Shown one piece after another: positions 1 through 8,390 of a stretch of 64,000 nucleotides of DNA. The DNA is from JAGNNV01 sp031392925. GTDB taxonomy: Bacteria > Acidobacteriota > Vicinamibacteria > Fen-336 > JAGNNV01. The stretch spans positions 1 to 64,000 of the forward strand of contig JANMVV010000009.1 of NCBI GenBank assembly GCA_031392925.1. The letters run 5' to 3'. The notes below the pieces were generated by a model. The model saw only the letters and a program-made list of their open reading frames with translations. It was not told where the DNA came from and searched no databases. The number at the start of each line of letters is the position of its first letter. Within the stretch, counting starts at the first letter, position 1. Position numbers and translations under genes: made by a program.

Positions 1-291
1 CGCGTGGCTCTTCAGCCACCTCACCGCATCTTCTACGGGAAGATCGACGACCTCCAGGCGATTGAAGACGTGTTCGGTGAGAAGCGCGACCGCGGCCTCC
101 GCGGAAAGCCGGTAGTCGGGCGGCAGGCGCGTGGTAACGGAGAAGAACTCGAGGCAACAGTGCCACGCCGTGACGCAGAAGCGCAGGCGACGGTTCCCGA
201 GGGCCACCAGGATGTCGCGGCACGCGGAGTCGGCGGAAACCTCCAGCAGGCCCGACACGAAGATGTTGGTGTCGAGGAAGGCCTTCTTCAA
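1..291 (-). CDS. PIN-domain toxin (VapC-like), C-terminus off the window
   Basis: Partial reading frame running off the left edge; 97 codons are visible. It starts at a TTG overlapping the TGA of the AbrB gene (TTGA overlap). The N-terminus KKAFLDTNIFVSGLLE carries the conserved first acidic residue (D7) and Asn of PIN ribonucleases, and a further Glu is placed in AWHCCLEFF. PIN toxins are Mg-dependent endoribonucleases held inactive by a cognate DNA-binding antitoxin, which fits the translationally coupled AbrB-type gene just upstream. The remaining catalytic Asp residues lie outside the window, so activity cannot be judged. Confidence 0.75.
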   Translation of the reverse strand, partial: MKKAFLDTNIFVSGLLEVSADSACRDILVALGNRRLRFCVTAWHCCLEFFSVTTRLPPDYRLSAEAAVALLTEHVFNRLEVVDLPVEDAVRWLKSHA

Positions 292-542
292 AGGGGCCAG
301 CGGTCTCTTTCCTCGCGGATCAGTTTCACCACGTCGATCTTCGGTGGATTCCTGGTCTGCGCGCGCACCACGGTGACGCCCCCAAACTTCACGAGCTTCG
401 GAGGCGGAACCGGGCGGGAGATGGTGATATCGCCGCTCTCGCTGACCCGTACATCGATCTCGACGCCCGGGGTCAGGCCCGTCCTTTCCCGGATCATCGC
501 GGGGATGACCACCCGGCCCGCTTTGTCGATGGTCGTCTTCAT
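288..542 (-). CDS. AbrB/MazE-type antitoxin
   Basis: 84 aa. The first 45 residues match a SpoVT/AbrB swapped-hairpin DNA-binding domain: MKTTIDKAGRVVIPAMIRE, then a G-x-E-I-D-V strand and a DITISR strand. The C-terminal half (about 45-84) is the likely toxin-binding tail. The stop overlaps the start of the PIN-domain gene, the usual antitoxin-toxin arrangement with autoregulation by the complex. It lies 36 nt downstream of dnaE2 on the same strand, so read-through from dnaE2 is possible. Confidence 0.8.
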   Translation of the reverse strand: MKTTIDKAGRVVIPAMIRERTGLTPGVEIDVRVSESGDITISRPVPPPKLVKFGGVTVVRAQTRNPPKIDVVKLIREERDRWPL

Positions 543-578
543 GCCACGACTCTACCATTTCAATGCCATTCAAATGGT

Positions 579-3500
579 TCATCGGAAACTTCGCACCGGG
601 ATTTCTCGGAGCGCTGCCTCCGGTTCTTCGTTGATCAGGCTCACGTTCATGGCGCGCACGGTGATTCCTTCTTTCGACTGAAGGACGCCGTCGACCCGGA
701 GAAGCGGGGCGTCGGTGAGCAGCTTTCGGAAACGGTCGAACTGATCGGGCCGAACGATGACGTTGACGAGGCCGGTTTCGTCTTCGAGGGTGAGGAAGAG
801 GAAGCCCTTGGCCGTGCCCGGGCGCTGGCGGCAGATCACGGCGCCGGCCACGCGGACGAAGTCGCCATCGCGGCGATAGGGAAGATCGGCCGCGCGCAGG
901 ACGCCCGCTTCCTTCAACCGGTCGCGGAACCTGGCCACCGGGTGCGGGCCGATGGTGAGGTCCGTGCCCATGATGTCGGCGCGCAGGCGATCGAGAGTGG
1001 ACATGGGGGGGAGGGGGGAGTGCTCCAATGCGGGGGGGGCGTCGTACAGGCGGGGGCGTTTGGGGGTTGCGTCGTGCGGGTTGGTGCCTGTGATCGGGTT
1101 GGCGAGGTCCAATAAGGGGGTTGCTTCGTCGGCTGCATTTCGATGGCCTCCTCGCAATGACGTTTGTAAGTGCGCTTCGAAGAGCGGGCCTGGTGATTGA
1201 GCGAGTGCTGCCACCTGCCACAACGCGTCGCGGCGGGTGCGGTCGAATGGGGCGAAGGCGCCGATGGAGGCGAGGCGTTCGAGTTCGTCGGCGTGGAGTT
1301 TCGTGCGACGGGCGAAGTCTTCGATCGAGGCAAATGGCTGGCGCGCGCGCTCCTCGACAATCACCAGCATCGCCGGCGCACGGAGGCTCGTGACGTAATT
1401 GAGCCCCAGCCGGACGGGACCGTTCTCCAGGGTGCAGACGACCTCACTCTTCGTCACGTCCACGGGCAGGAACTTCACACCGTGCCGTTGCGCGTCTTTC
1501 ACCAGGGTCATCGGGTGATAGAAGCCCATGGGCTGATTATTGAGAAGCGCGCAAACGAACGCCGCGTGATGATGAGCGCGGAGGTACGCGCTCGCGTAGG
1601 CGAGAAGCGCGAAGCTCGCCGCGTGCGACTCGGGAAAACCATAGAGCGCAAAGGACGCGATCGACTTCACGATCTGATCCTGCACCGCCCCCTCGATGCC
1701 GTTCCTCCCCATCCCCGCACGCAGCTTGGCCTCGATCTCGACCATGCGTTTCTCCGACCGCTTGAAGCCCATGGCGCGCCGGAGTTCCTCGGCTTCGCCT
1801 CCGGTGAAGCCGGCGACGGTCATGGCCATGCGCAAGAGCTGCTCCTGGAACAACGGGACACCCAGCGTCCGTTTCAGGATGGGCTCGAGCGAAGGATGCG
1901 GATACTCGACGGGCTTCCGGCCCGCGCGCCGATCGAGATAGGGATGAACCATCTGGCCGACGATGGGGCCGGGACGGATGATCGCCACCTCGACCACGAG
2001 GTCATAGAAATGATCGGGCTTCATCCGCGGCAGGGTCGCCATCTGGGCGCGGCTCTCCACCTGGAAGACGCCCACGGTGTCGGCGGCACGCAACATCGAA
2101 TAAGTCGTCGGATCGTCAGGCGGCAAATGCGCGATGTCGACCTCGATGCCGGTGCTCGACAGGATGGAGATGGTGTCCTGCAGCGCCGCCATCATCCCGA
2201 GGCCGAGCAGATCGACCTTGATGATGCCGAGATCGGCGCAGTCTTCCTTGTCCCACTGGACGATGGTGCGCCCGGGCATCGACGCGGGCTGAAGCGGCAC
2301 CACTTCATCGAGCCGGCCCTGGGCCACGATCATCCCGCCCGAGTGCTGGCCGAGATGGCGCGGCAGATCCTGGATGTCGTGGAACAGTCGGGCGAAGACC
2401 TTGAGGCGCAGATCGGCGCGATCGACGCCCGCGCGTTGCAGACGCGCGTCGAACGTGTCCTTGGTGTCCTGCCATTCGAACCGCCTCATCTGACGGGACA
2501 CGTTCTCGACCACGTCGTCGGGCAACTCGAGCACCTTGCCGATCTCGCGCGACGCGCTCTTCTCGCGATAGGTGATGACGTTCGCGGTCATGGCCGCGCC
2601 ATGCGGGCCATACTTCGTATAGACGTGCTGGATGACCTTCTCGCGACGATCGCCCGAAGGCAGGTCGATGTCGATGTCCGGCCATTCGCCACGCTCCTCG
2701 GAAAGGAATCGCTCGAAGAGCAGCTCCATCCCCACCGGATCAACCGCGGTGATGCCGAGGCTGTAGCAGACCGCACTGTTCGCGGCCGAACCGCGGCCCT
2801 GGGCGAGGATGCCCTGCTCCTTGCAGAATTGCATGAGGTCCCACACGATGAGGAAGTAGCCGGCGAGGCCGAGCTTGGCGATGACGCCAAGTTCCTTCTC
2901 GATCTGCGCGCGCGCCTTGTCGTGATAGGGCCGATAGCGGTTGCGGGATCCCGCTTCGGTGATCGCGCGCAGGAAAGAGTCGTTGGTTTCGCCTTTCGGC
3001 AGCGGATAGTCGGGAAAGCGATAACCCAGATCGTCGAGGGTGAAGCGCAGGCGATCGGACAAAGCCTCGGTGTTGCGAAGAATGTCGGGGCGATCGGCGA
3101 AGAGCGAGTGCATGTCGGCCGGGCGCTTCAAATGTCGCTCGGCGTTCTCCGAGAGCAGACGTCCCGCGCGCGACAGTGTGGTGTGATTCCGTAGGCAGGT
3201 GAAGACATCGACCAGGCGCCGCCCTTGGGGCTTCGCATGGAGAACGCCGTTGGTGGCGATGGCGCGAAGGCCGCGCGCTTCAGCCAGGTCGAGAAGGCCG
3301 AGCGCGTGGCCGTGGCTCTCCCGGGTGAGATGCCGCTGCACTTCGACGAAGGTCCGGTATTTTCCGAAAAGCGGAATGAGCGAATCGACGGTTGAGGCGT
3401 CGGAGGCTGTAGCCACCAGACCCTTCAGCAACTCCGGCTCTTCAAAATCACGGCCGCCGATCGGGCCGGGCCCGCTCCGCTCGCTCACCACACCCCTGGC

Positions 3501-3782
3501 CCGCGCGGTCAGAAGGCGGCTCAAATTCCGATAGCCCTCCCGACTCTCCACCAGGAGCGTCACGAAGGCATCGCCCGGCAAGGACACCTCGGCGCCCACG
3601 ACCGGACGCACACCGGCCTTCTTCGCCGCCTGGAAAAACCGCGGCGCTCCGGCGAGACCGTCCCGATCGGCCAGGCCGACCGTGCCGTGTCCCATGCGAA
3701 CCGCCTGGGCGACCAGCTCCTCCGGGCTCGAAGAGCCTCTCAAGAACGAGAAAGCGGACGACGCGTGGAGCTCGGAGTACAT
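579..3782 (-). CDS. dnaE2: Error-prone DNA polymerase DnaE2
   Basis: 1067 aa, normal length for DnaE2, a C-family polymerase alpha subunit used in SOS/translesion mutagenesis. Domains in order: N-terminal PHP domain (ELHASSAFSFLRG from residue 4), palm with the PDIDIDLP motif (D371 and D373 align with E. coli D401/D403) and third catalytic Asp in KVDLLGLGM (D524), fingers, helix-hairpin-helix region, and a C-terminal OB fold (VRVAGAVICRQRPG). The motif DLPRHLGQHSGGM and the C-terminal OB sequence favour DnaE2 over DnaE1. ATG start with AGGA just upstream. No imuA/imuB partner is adjacent, so it stands alone here. Residues about 874-889, in the linker before the OB fold, are encoded by a dispersed repeat. 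Confidence 0.95.
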   Translation of the reverse strand: MYSELHASSAFSFLRGSSSPEELVAQAVRMGHGTVGLADRDGLAGAPRFFQAAKKAGVRPVVGAEVSLPGDAFVTLLVESREGYRNLSRLLTARARGVVSERSGPGPIGGRDFEEPELLKGLVATASDASTVDSLIPLFGKYRTFVEVQRHLTRESHGHALGLLDLAEARGLRAIATNGVLHAKPQGRRLVDVFTCLRNHTTLSRAGRLLSENAERHLKRPADMHSLFADRPDILRNTEALSDRLRFTLDDLGYRFPDYPLPKGETNDSFLRAITEAGSRNRYRPYHDKARAQIEKELGVIAKLGLAGYFLIVWDLMQFCKEQGILAQGRGSAANSAVCYSLGITAVDPVGMELLFERFLSEERGEWPDIDIDLPSGDRREKVIQHVYTKYGPHGAAMTANVITYREKSASREIGKVLELPDDVVENVSRQMRRFEWQDTKDTFDARLQRAGVDRADLRLKVFARLFHDIQDLPRHLGQHSGGMIVAQGRLDEVVPLQPASMPGRTIVQWDKEDCADLGIIKVDLLGLGMMAALQDTISILSSTGIEVDIAHLPPDDPTTYSMLRAADTVGVFQVESRAQMATLPRMKPDHFYDLVVEVAIIRPGPIVGQMVHPYLDRRAGRKPVEYPHPSLEPILKRTLGVPLFQEQLLRMAMTVAGFTGGEAEELRRAMGFKRSEKRMVEIEAKLRAGMGRNGIEGAVQDQIVKSIASFALYGFPESHAASFALLAYASAYLRAHHHAAFVCALLNNQPMGFYHPMTLVKDAQRHGVKFLPVDVTKSEVVCTLENGPVRLGLNYVTSLRAPAMLVIVEERARQPFASIEDFARRTKLHADELERLASIGAFAPFDRTRRDALWQVAALAQSPGPLFEAHLQTSLRGGHRNAADEATPLLDLANPITGTNPHDATPKRPRLYDAPPALEHSPLPPMSTLDRLRADIMGTDLTIGPHPVARFRDRLKEAGVLRAADLPYRRDGDFVRVAGAVICRQRPGTAKGFLFLTLEDETGLVNVIVRPDQFDRFRKLLTDAPLLRVDGVLQSKEGITVRAMNVSLINEEPEAALREIPVRSFR
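1116..1162 (+). repeat. Dispersed repeat copy inserted inside dnaE2
   Basis: A 47-nt element running from GGGGGTTGCTTCGTCG to CTCCTCGCAATGACG. The same ends recur at 34082-34156, 34208-34282 and 53980-54045. Here it is in frame within dnaE2 and contributes about 16 residues (SLRGGHRNAADEATPLL) to the linker ahead of the OB fold. The middle of the element differs from the other copies while the ends are conserved, as in other small mobile palindromic repeats. Confidence 0.8.
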
Positions 3783-3863
3783 TCGTCCTATTTTCGCCCA
3801 CCCGGGCGCCCGCCGGGGTCAATCTCATGAGAAACCGATGGACAAGAATCCTGCGCGGCGTCG

Positions 3864-3894
3864 TTGACAGAAGCTTTGGCCGCCTTGCTACACT
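3864..3894 (+). promoter_or_regulatory. Putative sigma-70-type promoter of the E1 gene
   Basis: TTGACA at 3864-3869 and TACACT at 3889-3894 preceded by TG one base away (extended -10). The spacer of 19 nt is longer than ideal. It lies about 50 nt before the dehydrogenase start, in the 160-nt gap divergent from dnaE2. Sequence match only. Confidence 0.45.
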
Positions 3895-3942
3895 TCTTTC
3901 TTCTTCTCAACCGAGAGAGTCTCCCGACAGATAGCCAAAGTG

Positions 3943-6900
3943 ATGAGTGTCTTCAAAAAGGTCGTCGGTCGTGTTCGAGACTTCTTTCTCGAACCCGAGA
4001 CGAAGACGACCGCGGGCAAGCCTGTCGCGGTCGGAGGCCCCGTCGCCCCCAGGCCCGCTCTGAAGGCAATCGAGAAGCCCGACGCGTTCGAATGGGAACC
4101 GCCGGAGAAGTGGCGAACCACGAGCGCGCCCGCCTCGGAGGCGTCATCCCCCCTGATTCCATGGTCGGAAGGATCGTCCCCCGCCCGAGACCCTCTTCCC
4201 GGACGGCCCCCCGTTTTCTCCGCTCGTAACTTTTCGACCGAGGAGCTTCAGAGAAGCAGCGTCCTCGACATCGTAGAGGCAGCAGGCCGCGTCCCGACCC
4301 AGCCGATCTCGCCGCCCCTTAAGGCCCCTGAACGCGCCTCGGATCCCGCCGGGCTCTCGAACGACCTTCTCGAGGAGCTTGCCAAGGACGCCTCGCCTCC
4401 ACGGGTCCCCTACGTGGTTCCGTCAGAGACCATCGAGATAGCGCCTTTTCTGGTGGAGGAGATCCCTCGCCCCCCCGCATCTTTCGCCACCGCCGAGAAT
4501 CTCGGATTCGCGTTGATGCTGAGGGAGGCCGCTCTTCGCGTCGACGAGAGGGAGATCCAGCCCGAACCGGCGACGACCCAGGAACCCCTGGACAAGACCT
4601 CCGAGATCAACTCTCCCTCGTGGGGTCTGGCCGCGCGGAGCCTCGCTGGAATCGAGGCGGTTCCCCCACCCTTTGCCCTCGACCGCAACCTCGCCACCCT
4701 CCTGCCCGCGGGGAGCAGGGCCGAGACTTCGACGAAAGGCGTCAGTCGTACCCTCGGTGAGGATCCTACGCGAACCGGCGAGATCGATCGGCCGAGCTTC
4801 CTGATCAGGCCGGAGCCCGCTGCGGTCGAACCCGATCGGGAGATCGTGGGCGTCAACACCGGAGAGATCGCTCGGCGGCTCCTCGCCCCCGAGCCCACCG
4901 AGATGCCCAGTTCGGAACCACCGCGGCCGCCCCTCTCTGAGATGGCCGCTCAGAACGAGCCTCGACCCGCGACTCCGCCATCCGCGGACCCGGACCATCC
5001 CACCGGACCGTTTTCGGCGCTGCTCGCCCGTCTCCCAGGCCCGGACAACCTGCCCGAACTCCATGAACCTCCACTCCCAAGAACCGCTACCCTCGAGGCG
5101 CCCTTGACCGAACACGCGACCACCGGCATGGAGGCGCCTCCGCTTCCGAGCGTTCCTCCCATCTCGCTGGATCCCACCGTGGTTCGCGAGTTCTACCGGA
5201 TCATGTACCTGTCGCGACGGATCGACGACAAGGAAATAGCCCTCAAGCGCCAGAACAAGATCTACTTTCAGATCAGCGGCGCCGGTCACGAGGCCATCCT
5301 CGTGGCCGCGGGCATGGCTCTTCGGCCCGGCTACGACTGGTTCTATCCCTACTACCGCGACCGCGCGCTCATGCTCACTCTGGGCATGACCCCCACGGAA
5401 ATGCTGATGGGCTCGGTCGGAGCGAAGGACGATCCCAACTCGGGCGGACGGCAGATGCCTTCGCACTGGGGCCACAAGGGCCTGAACGTGGTCAGCCAGT
5501 CGTCACCGGTCGGCACCCAGTTCCTCCAGGCCGTGGGCTGCGCCGAGGCGGGCCTGTTCATGCAGAAGACGGGGGCGCTGCCCGCGTTCAAGCATGACGA
5601 GGTCGTCTTCGTCAGCACCGGCGACGGCACCACCTCCGAAGGTGAGTTCTGGGAAAGCCTCAACACCGCCTGCAACCTGAAGCTGCCCGTGGTCTACCTG
5701 GTGGAGGACAACGGCTACGCGATCTCGGTTCCGGTCGAGGTCCAGACCGCGGGCGGCAGCATCAGCAAGCTGGTGCGCTCGTTCCCCGATCTCCTCGTCC
5801 TCGAGGTCGACGGCTGCGATCCGATCGCGAGCCTCCAGACCATGGGCGAGGCGGTCCGCTATTGCCGCATGCGGAAAGGCCCGGCCCTCGTTCATGCCAA
5901 GGTCATCCGCCCCTACTCCCATTCCCTGTCCGATGACGAGAGCCTGTATCGCCCAAGCTCCGAGCGCGACGCCGAGGTGGAGCGCGACCCCTTGAACTCC
6001 TTCCGCAAGCGCGTGATCGCCGCGGACCTGCTCACCGAAGCCGAGCTCGCCGCGGTCCGTGAGGAGGCCGATCGCGAGATCGAGGAGGCCGCCGACCGCG
6101 CCGTCGCCGCTCCGACCCCTCCTGCGGAGAGCGCTTTGTGGTGGGTCTATTCATCGATCGATCCGACCTCGCGCGAGTTCGACTCGCCGCCCGAATACGG
6201 TGCGACGCCGAATCCGAACAAGACCATGGTCGACCTCCTGAACGCGACCTACGTGGACGAGATGGCCCGCGACCCGAAGATCGTGGTCTTCGGCGAGGAC
6301 GTCGCCGACTGTTCGCGCGAAGACAACCTCGACAAAGTGAAGGGCAAGGGCGGCGTGTTCAAGGTCACCCACAACCTTCAGCGCAAGTACGGATCGGCCC
6401 GCGTCTTCAATTCTCCACTCGCCGAGGCCAACATCGTCGGCCGCGCCATCGGCATGGCCACCCGCGGCCTCAAGCCCGTGGTGGAGATCCAGTTCTTCGA
6501 CTACATCTGGCCCGCCTACCACCAGATCCGCAACGAACTGGCGCTGCTGCGCTGGCGCTCGTCGGGAAACTTCAAGTGCCCGGTGGTGATCCGCGTGACC
6601 TACGGCGGCTACCTGCAGGGGGGTGCGGTCTACCACTCGCAGTGCGGCGAAGTGCTCTTCACCCACATCCCCGGGCTGCGCGTGGTGATCCCGAGCAACG
6701 CCGAGGACGCGAACGGCCTTCTTCGCACCGCGATCCGTTGCGACGACCCGGTCATCTTCCTCGAGCACAAGCACCTTTATCGCCAGACCTACAACAAGGG
6801 CTCCTACCCGGGCCCGAACCACATGGTGCCCTTCGGCAAGGCCCGGGTGGTGCGCGAAGGATCGCATGCCACCATCGTCACCTTCGGCGCGCTCGTGCAG

Positions 6901-7236
6901 CGCTCGGTGGCGGCGGCTCGCGACCTCGAGGAAGAAGGGGTCTCGGTCGAGATCCTCGACCTGCGCACGCTCAACCCCTACGACATGGAGTCGATCCGGA
7001 CGAGCGTCAGGAAGACGGGGCGCGTGCTCGTGGCCCACGAGGATCAGATCTCGTTCGGCTACGGGGCCGAGATCGCCGCGAAGATCGCGGACGAACTGTT
7101 CTCCTATCTCGATGCGCCGGTGAAGCGACTCGGTGCGCTCGACTGTTTCGTCGGCTACCACCCCACCCTCGAGAACGCGACTCTGCCCCAGGTCGCGAGC
7201 ATCAAGGACGCGATCCGCCGCCTCGTCGAGTTCTGA
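3943..7236 (+). CDS. Single-chain 2-oxo acid dehydrogenase E1 (alpha+beta) with long proline-rich N-terminus
   Basis: 1097 aa from ATG 3943 (a GTG lies directly before it). E1 oxidatively decarboxylates branched-chain or related 2-oxo acids with thiamine diphosphate and passes the acyl group to E2. Residues about 407-745 are the alpha part, with the ThDP/Mg motif G560-D-G followed 27 residues later by N590. Residues about 760-1097 are the beta part (transketolase-like pyrimidine-binding plus C-terminal domain; FNSPLAEANIVGRAIG). Fused E1 proteins are usually about 650-700 aa. The extra 400 N-terminal residues start with a basic amphipathic stretch (FKKVVGRVRDFF) and continue as Pro/Glu/Ala-rich sequence without visible fold. 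No E2 or E3 gene lies nearby. The exact substrate is not resolved. Confidence 0.88.
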   Translation: MSVFKKVVGRVRDFFLEPETKTTAGKPVAVGGPVAPRPALKAIEKPDAFEWEPPEKWRTTSAPASEASSPLIPWSEGSSPARDPLPGRPPVFSARNFSTEELQRSSVLDIVEAAGRVPTQPISPPLKAPERASDPAGLSNDLLEELAKDASPPRVPYVVPSETIEIAPFLVEEIPRPPASFATAENLGFALMLREAALRVDEREIQPEPATTQEPLDKTSEINSPSWGLAARSLAGIEAVPPPFALDRNLATLLPAGSRAETSTKGVSRTLGEDPTRTGEIDRPSFLIRPEPAAVEPDREIVGVNTGEIARRLLAPEPTEMPSSEPPRPPLSEMAAQNEPRPATPPSADPDHPTGPFSALLARLPGPDNLPELHEPPLPRTATLEAPLTEHATTGMEAPPLPSVPPISLDPTVVREFYRIMYLSRRIDDKEIALKRQNKIYFQISGAGHEAILVAAGMALRPGYDWFYPYYRDRALMLTLGMTPTEMLMGSVGAKDDPNSGGRQMPSHWGHKGLNVVSQSSPVGTQFLQAVGCAEAGLFMQKTGALPAFKHDEVVFVSTGDGTTSEGEFWESLNTACNLKLPVVYLVEDNGYAISVPVEVQTAGGSISKLVRSFPDLLVLEVDGCDPIASLQTMGEAVRYCRMRKGPALVHAKVIRPYSHSLSDDESLYRPSSERDAEVERDPLNSFRKRVIAADLLTEAELAAVREEADREIEEAADRAVAAPTPPAESALWWVYSSIDPTSREFDSPPEYGATPNPNKTMVDLLNATYVDEMARDPKIVVFGEDVADCSREDNLDKVKGKGGVFKVTHNLQRKYGSARVFNSPLAEANIVGRAIGMATRGLKPVVEIQFFDYIWPAYHQIRNELALLRWRSSGNFKCPVVIRVTYGGYLQGGAVYHSQCGEVLFTHIPGLRVVIPSNAEDANGLLRTAIRCDDPVIFLEHKHLYRQTYNKGSYPGPNHMVPFGKARVVREGSHATIVTFGALVQRSVAAARDLEEEGVSVEILDLRTLNPYDMESIRTSVRKTGRVLVAHEDQISFGYGAEIAAKIADELFSYLDAPVKRLGALDCFVGYHPTLENATLPQVASIKDAIRRLVEF

Positions 7237-8216
7237 TGACGGCCTCCGCTCGGAGAGGCCTCTTCGCGGCGAGCTCGATCCTGCTGGTGTGGTTTTTGGC
7301 GCGGACGCCGCGGGCCTCGGGCGAAGGACAGGGGCCGAGCCCATTCGCTTTGGTCCTGGGAACCGCTCAGGACGGAGGGCTGCCGCAAATGGGCGGAGAC
7401 GCGAACCTGGACCGGGCGGCCCGACAGGACCCGAAGCTCAGACGCCTGGTCGCGTCGCTGCTCGTGGTCGATCCCGGATCGGAAGAGCGATTCCTGATCG
7501 ACGCCACCCCGGACATCCGTGAACAGGTGGAGATCGCGGATCGCCTGGCCCCGCAGGCCGCGGCGCCTTCCGGGCGGCCGCCGCTCTTCGGCGCCATCGC
7601 ACTCACCCATGCCCACGTCGGGCACTACGCGGGGCTTGTGCAGCTCGGCCGCGAGGCCTACGGTGCTTCCGGCCAGCGTGTGCTCGCCTCGGCGCGCATG
7701 GCCCGCTTCCTGGAGACGAACGGCCCCTGGGATCTGCTGGTGAAGCTCAAGCAGGTTCAGATCGAACGGTTCGTGGCGGACAAGTCCGTGCCTTTGAACG
7801 CCCGGCTTTCCATCACGCCGATCGCGGTGCCGCATCGGGACGAATACAGCGACACCTACGGTTTCATCGTGCGCGGACCGACGCGGTCTCTTCTCTGGCT
7901 TCCGGACATCGACAAATGGGAGCGGTGGGATCGCCGGATCGAGGACGTCATCGCCACCGTCGACATCGCATACGTGGACGGCACCTTCTTCGACGCGACC
8001 GAGCTCCCCGGACGTGCGATGTCCGAGATTCCGCACCCGTTCATCGCCGAATCGCTCGTCCGCTTCGCCGCCCTCCCCGAAAAAGAGCGGCGAAAGATCG
8101 TCTTCGTCCACTTGAACCACACCAATCCCGCTACGACGCCGGGCTCGAAGGCCGAACAGGCGACCCTGAAGGCAGGAATGCGAGTGGCTCGCGAGGGGGA
8201 GCGTCTCGGTCTCTAG
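7236..8216 (+). CDS. Exported PqqB-like MBL-fold metallo-hydrolase
   Basis: 326 aa; its ATG shares the last base of the upstream stop (TGATG), so it is translationally coupled to the E1 gene. N-terminal signal-peptide-like segment (RRGLFAASSILLVWFLA), then LGTAQDGGLPQ, a hallmark of the PqqB branch of the metallo-beta-lactamase superfamily. The zinc-site motif THAHVGHYAG and later PHRDEYSDTYGF and LPDIDKWE are visible. True PqqB is cytoplasmic and sits with pqqACDE, none of which is present, so a periplasmic hydrolase of unknown substrate is more likely. Confidence 0.75.
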   Translation: MTASARRGLFAASSILLVWFLARTPRASGEGQGPSPFALVLGTAQDGGLPQMGGDANLDRAARQDPKLRRLVASLLVVDPGSEERFLIDATPDIREQVEIADRLAPQAAAPSGRPPLFGAIALTHAHVGHYAGLVQLGREAYGASGQRVLASARMARFLETNGPWDLLVKLKQVQIERFVADKSVPLNARLSITPIAVPHRDEYSDTYGFIVRGPTRSLLWLPDIDKWERWDRRIEDVIATVDIAYVDGTFFDATELPGRAMSEIPHPFIAESLVRFAALPEKERRKIVFVHLNHTNPATTPGSKAEQATLKAGMRVAREGERLGL

Positions 8217-8277
8217 CCCCCTCGCATGATGCGCCAGGATCTCCCGCACCAGAATCAGGCCGCGGCCATCGGCCTGC

Positions 8278-8365
8278 GAGCGCCCCGATGCGGTTCGAGA
8301 GACTACTGGCCTTTGTCTCGATGTGGTCGCCCATGTAACAGATCGTGCGGTCGACGATCGGATCC
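8278..8365 (-). pseudogene. 88-nt relic of the secreted-protein gene found at 10601-12328
   Basis: This stretch aligns without gaps over 88 nt to 10631-10718, the 3' end of the neighbouring secreted-protein gene. Translated on the minus strand it reads DPIVDRTICYMGDHIETKAS and onward, against DPIDDCTIWYVGDYVRKDAT in the intact protein. A TGA sits two codons before the conserved block, so the rest of the gene is gone. Both copies are in the same orientation and flank the alpha-galactosidase-like gene, suggesting duplication followed by loss or replacement. Confidence 0.8.
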
Positions 8366-8390
8366 AGTCAGCACGCCCGCCGCCTGAACG

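Noticed and set aside
1197..3194. Open frame of 665 codons antisense to dnaE2
   Set aside because: A mirror frame of a high-GC gene; its translation has no motifs and is rich in His/Arg/Asp as expected for an antisense shadow.
6138..7235. Extension of the PqqB-like frame back into the E1 gene
   Set aside because: The extension is an Arg/Pro/Gly-rich shadow of the E1 beta domain; the real start is the ATG at 7236 followed by a signal peptide.
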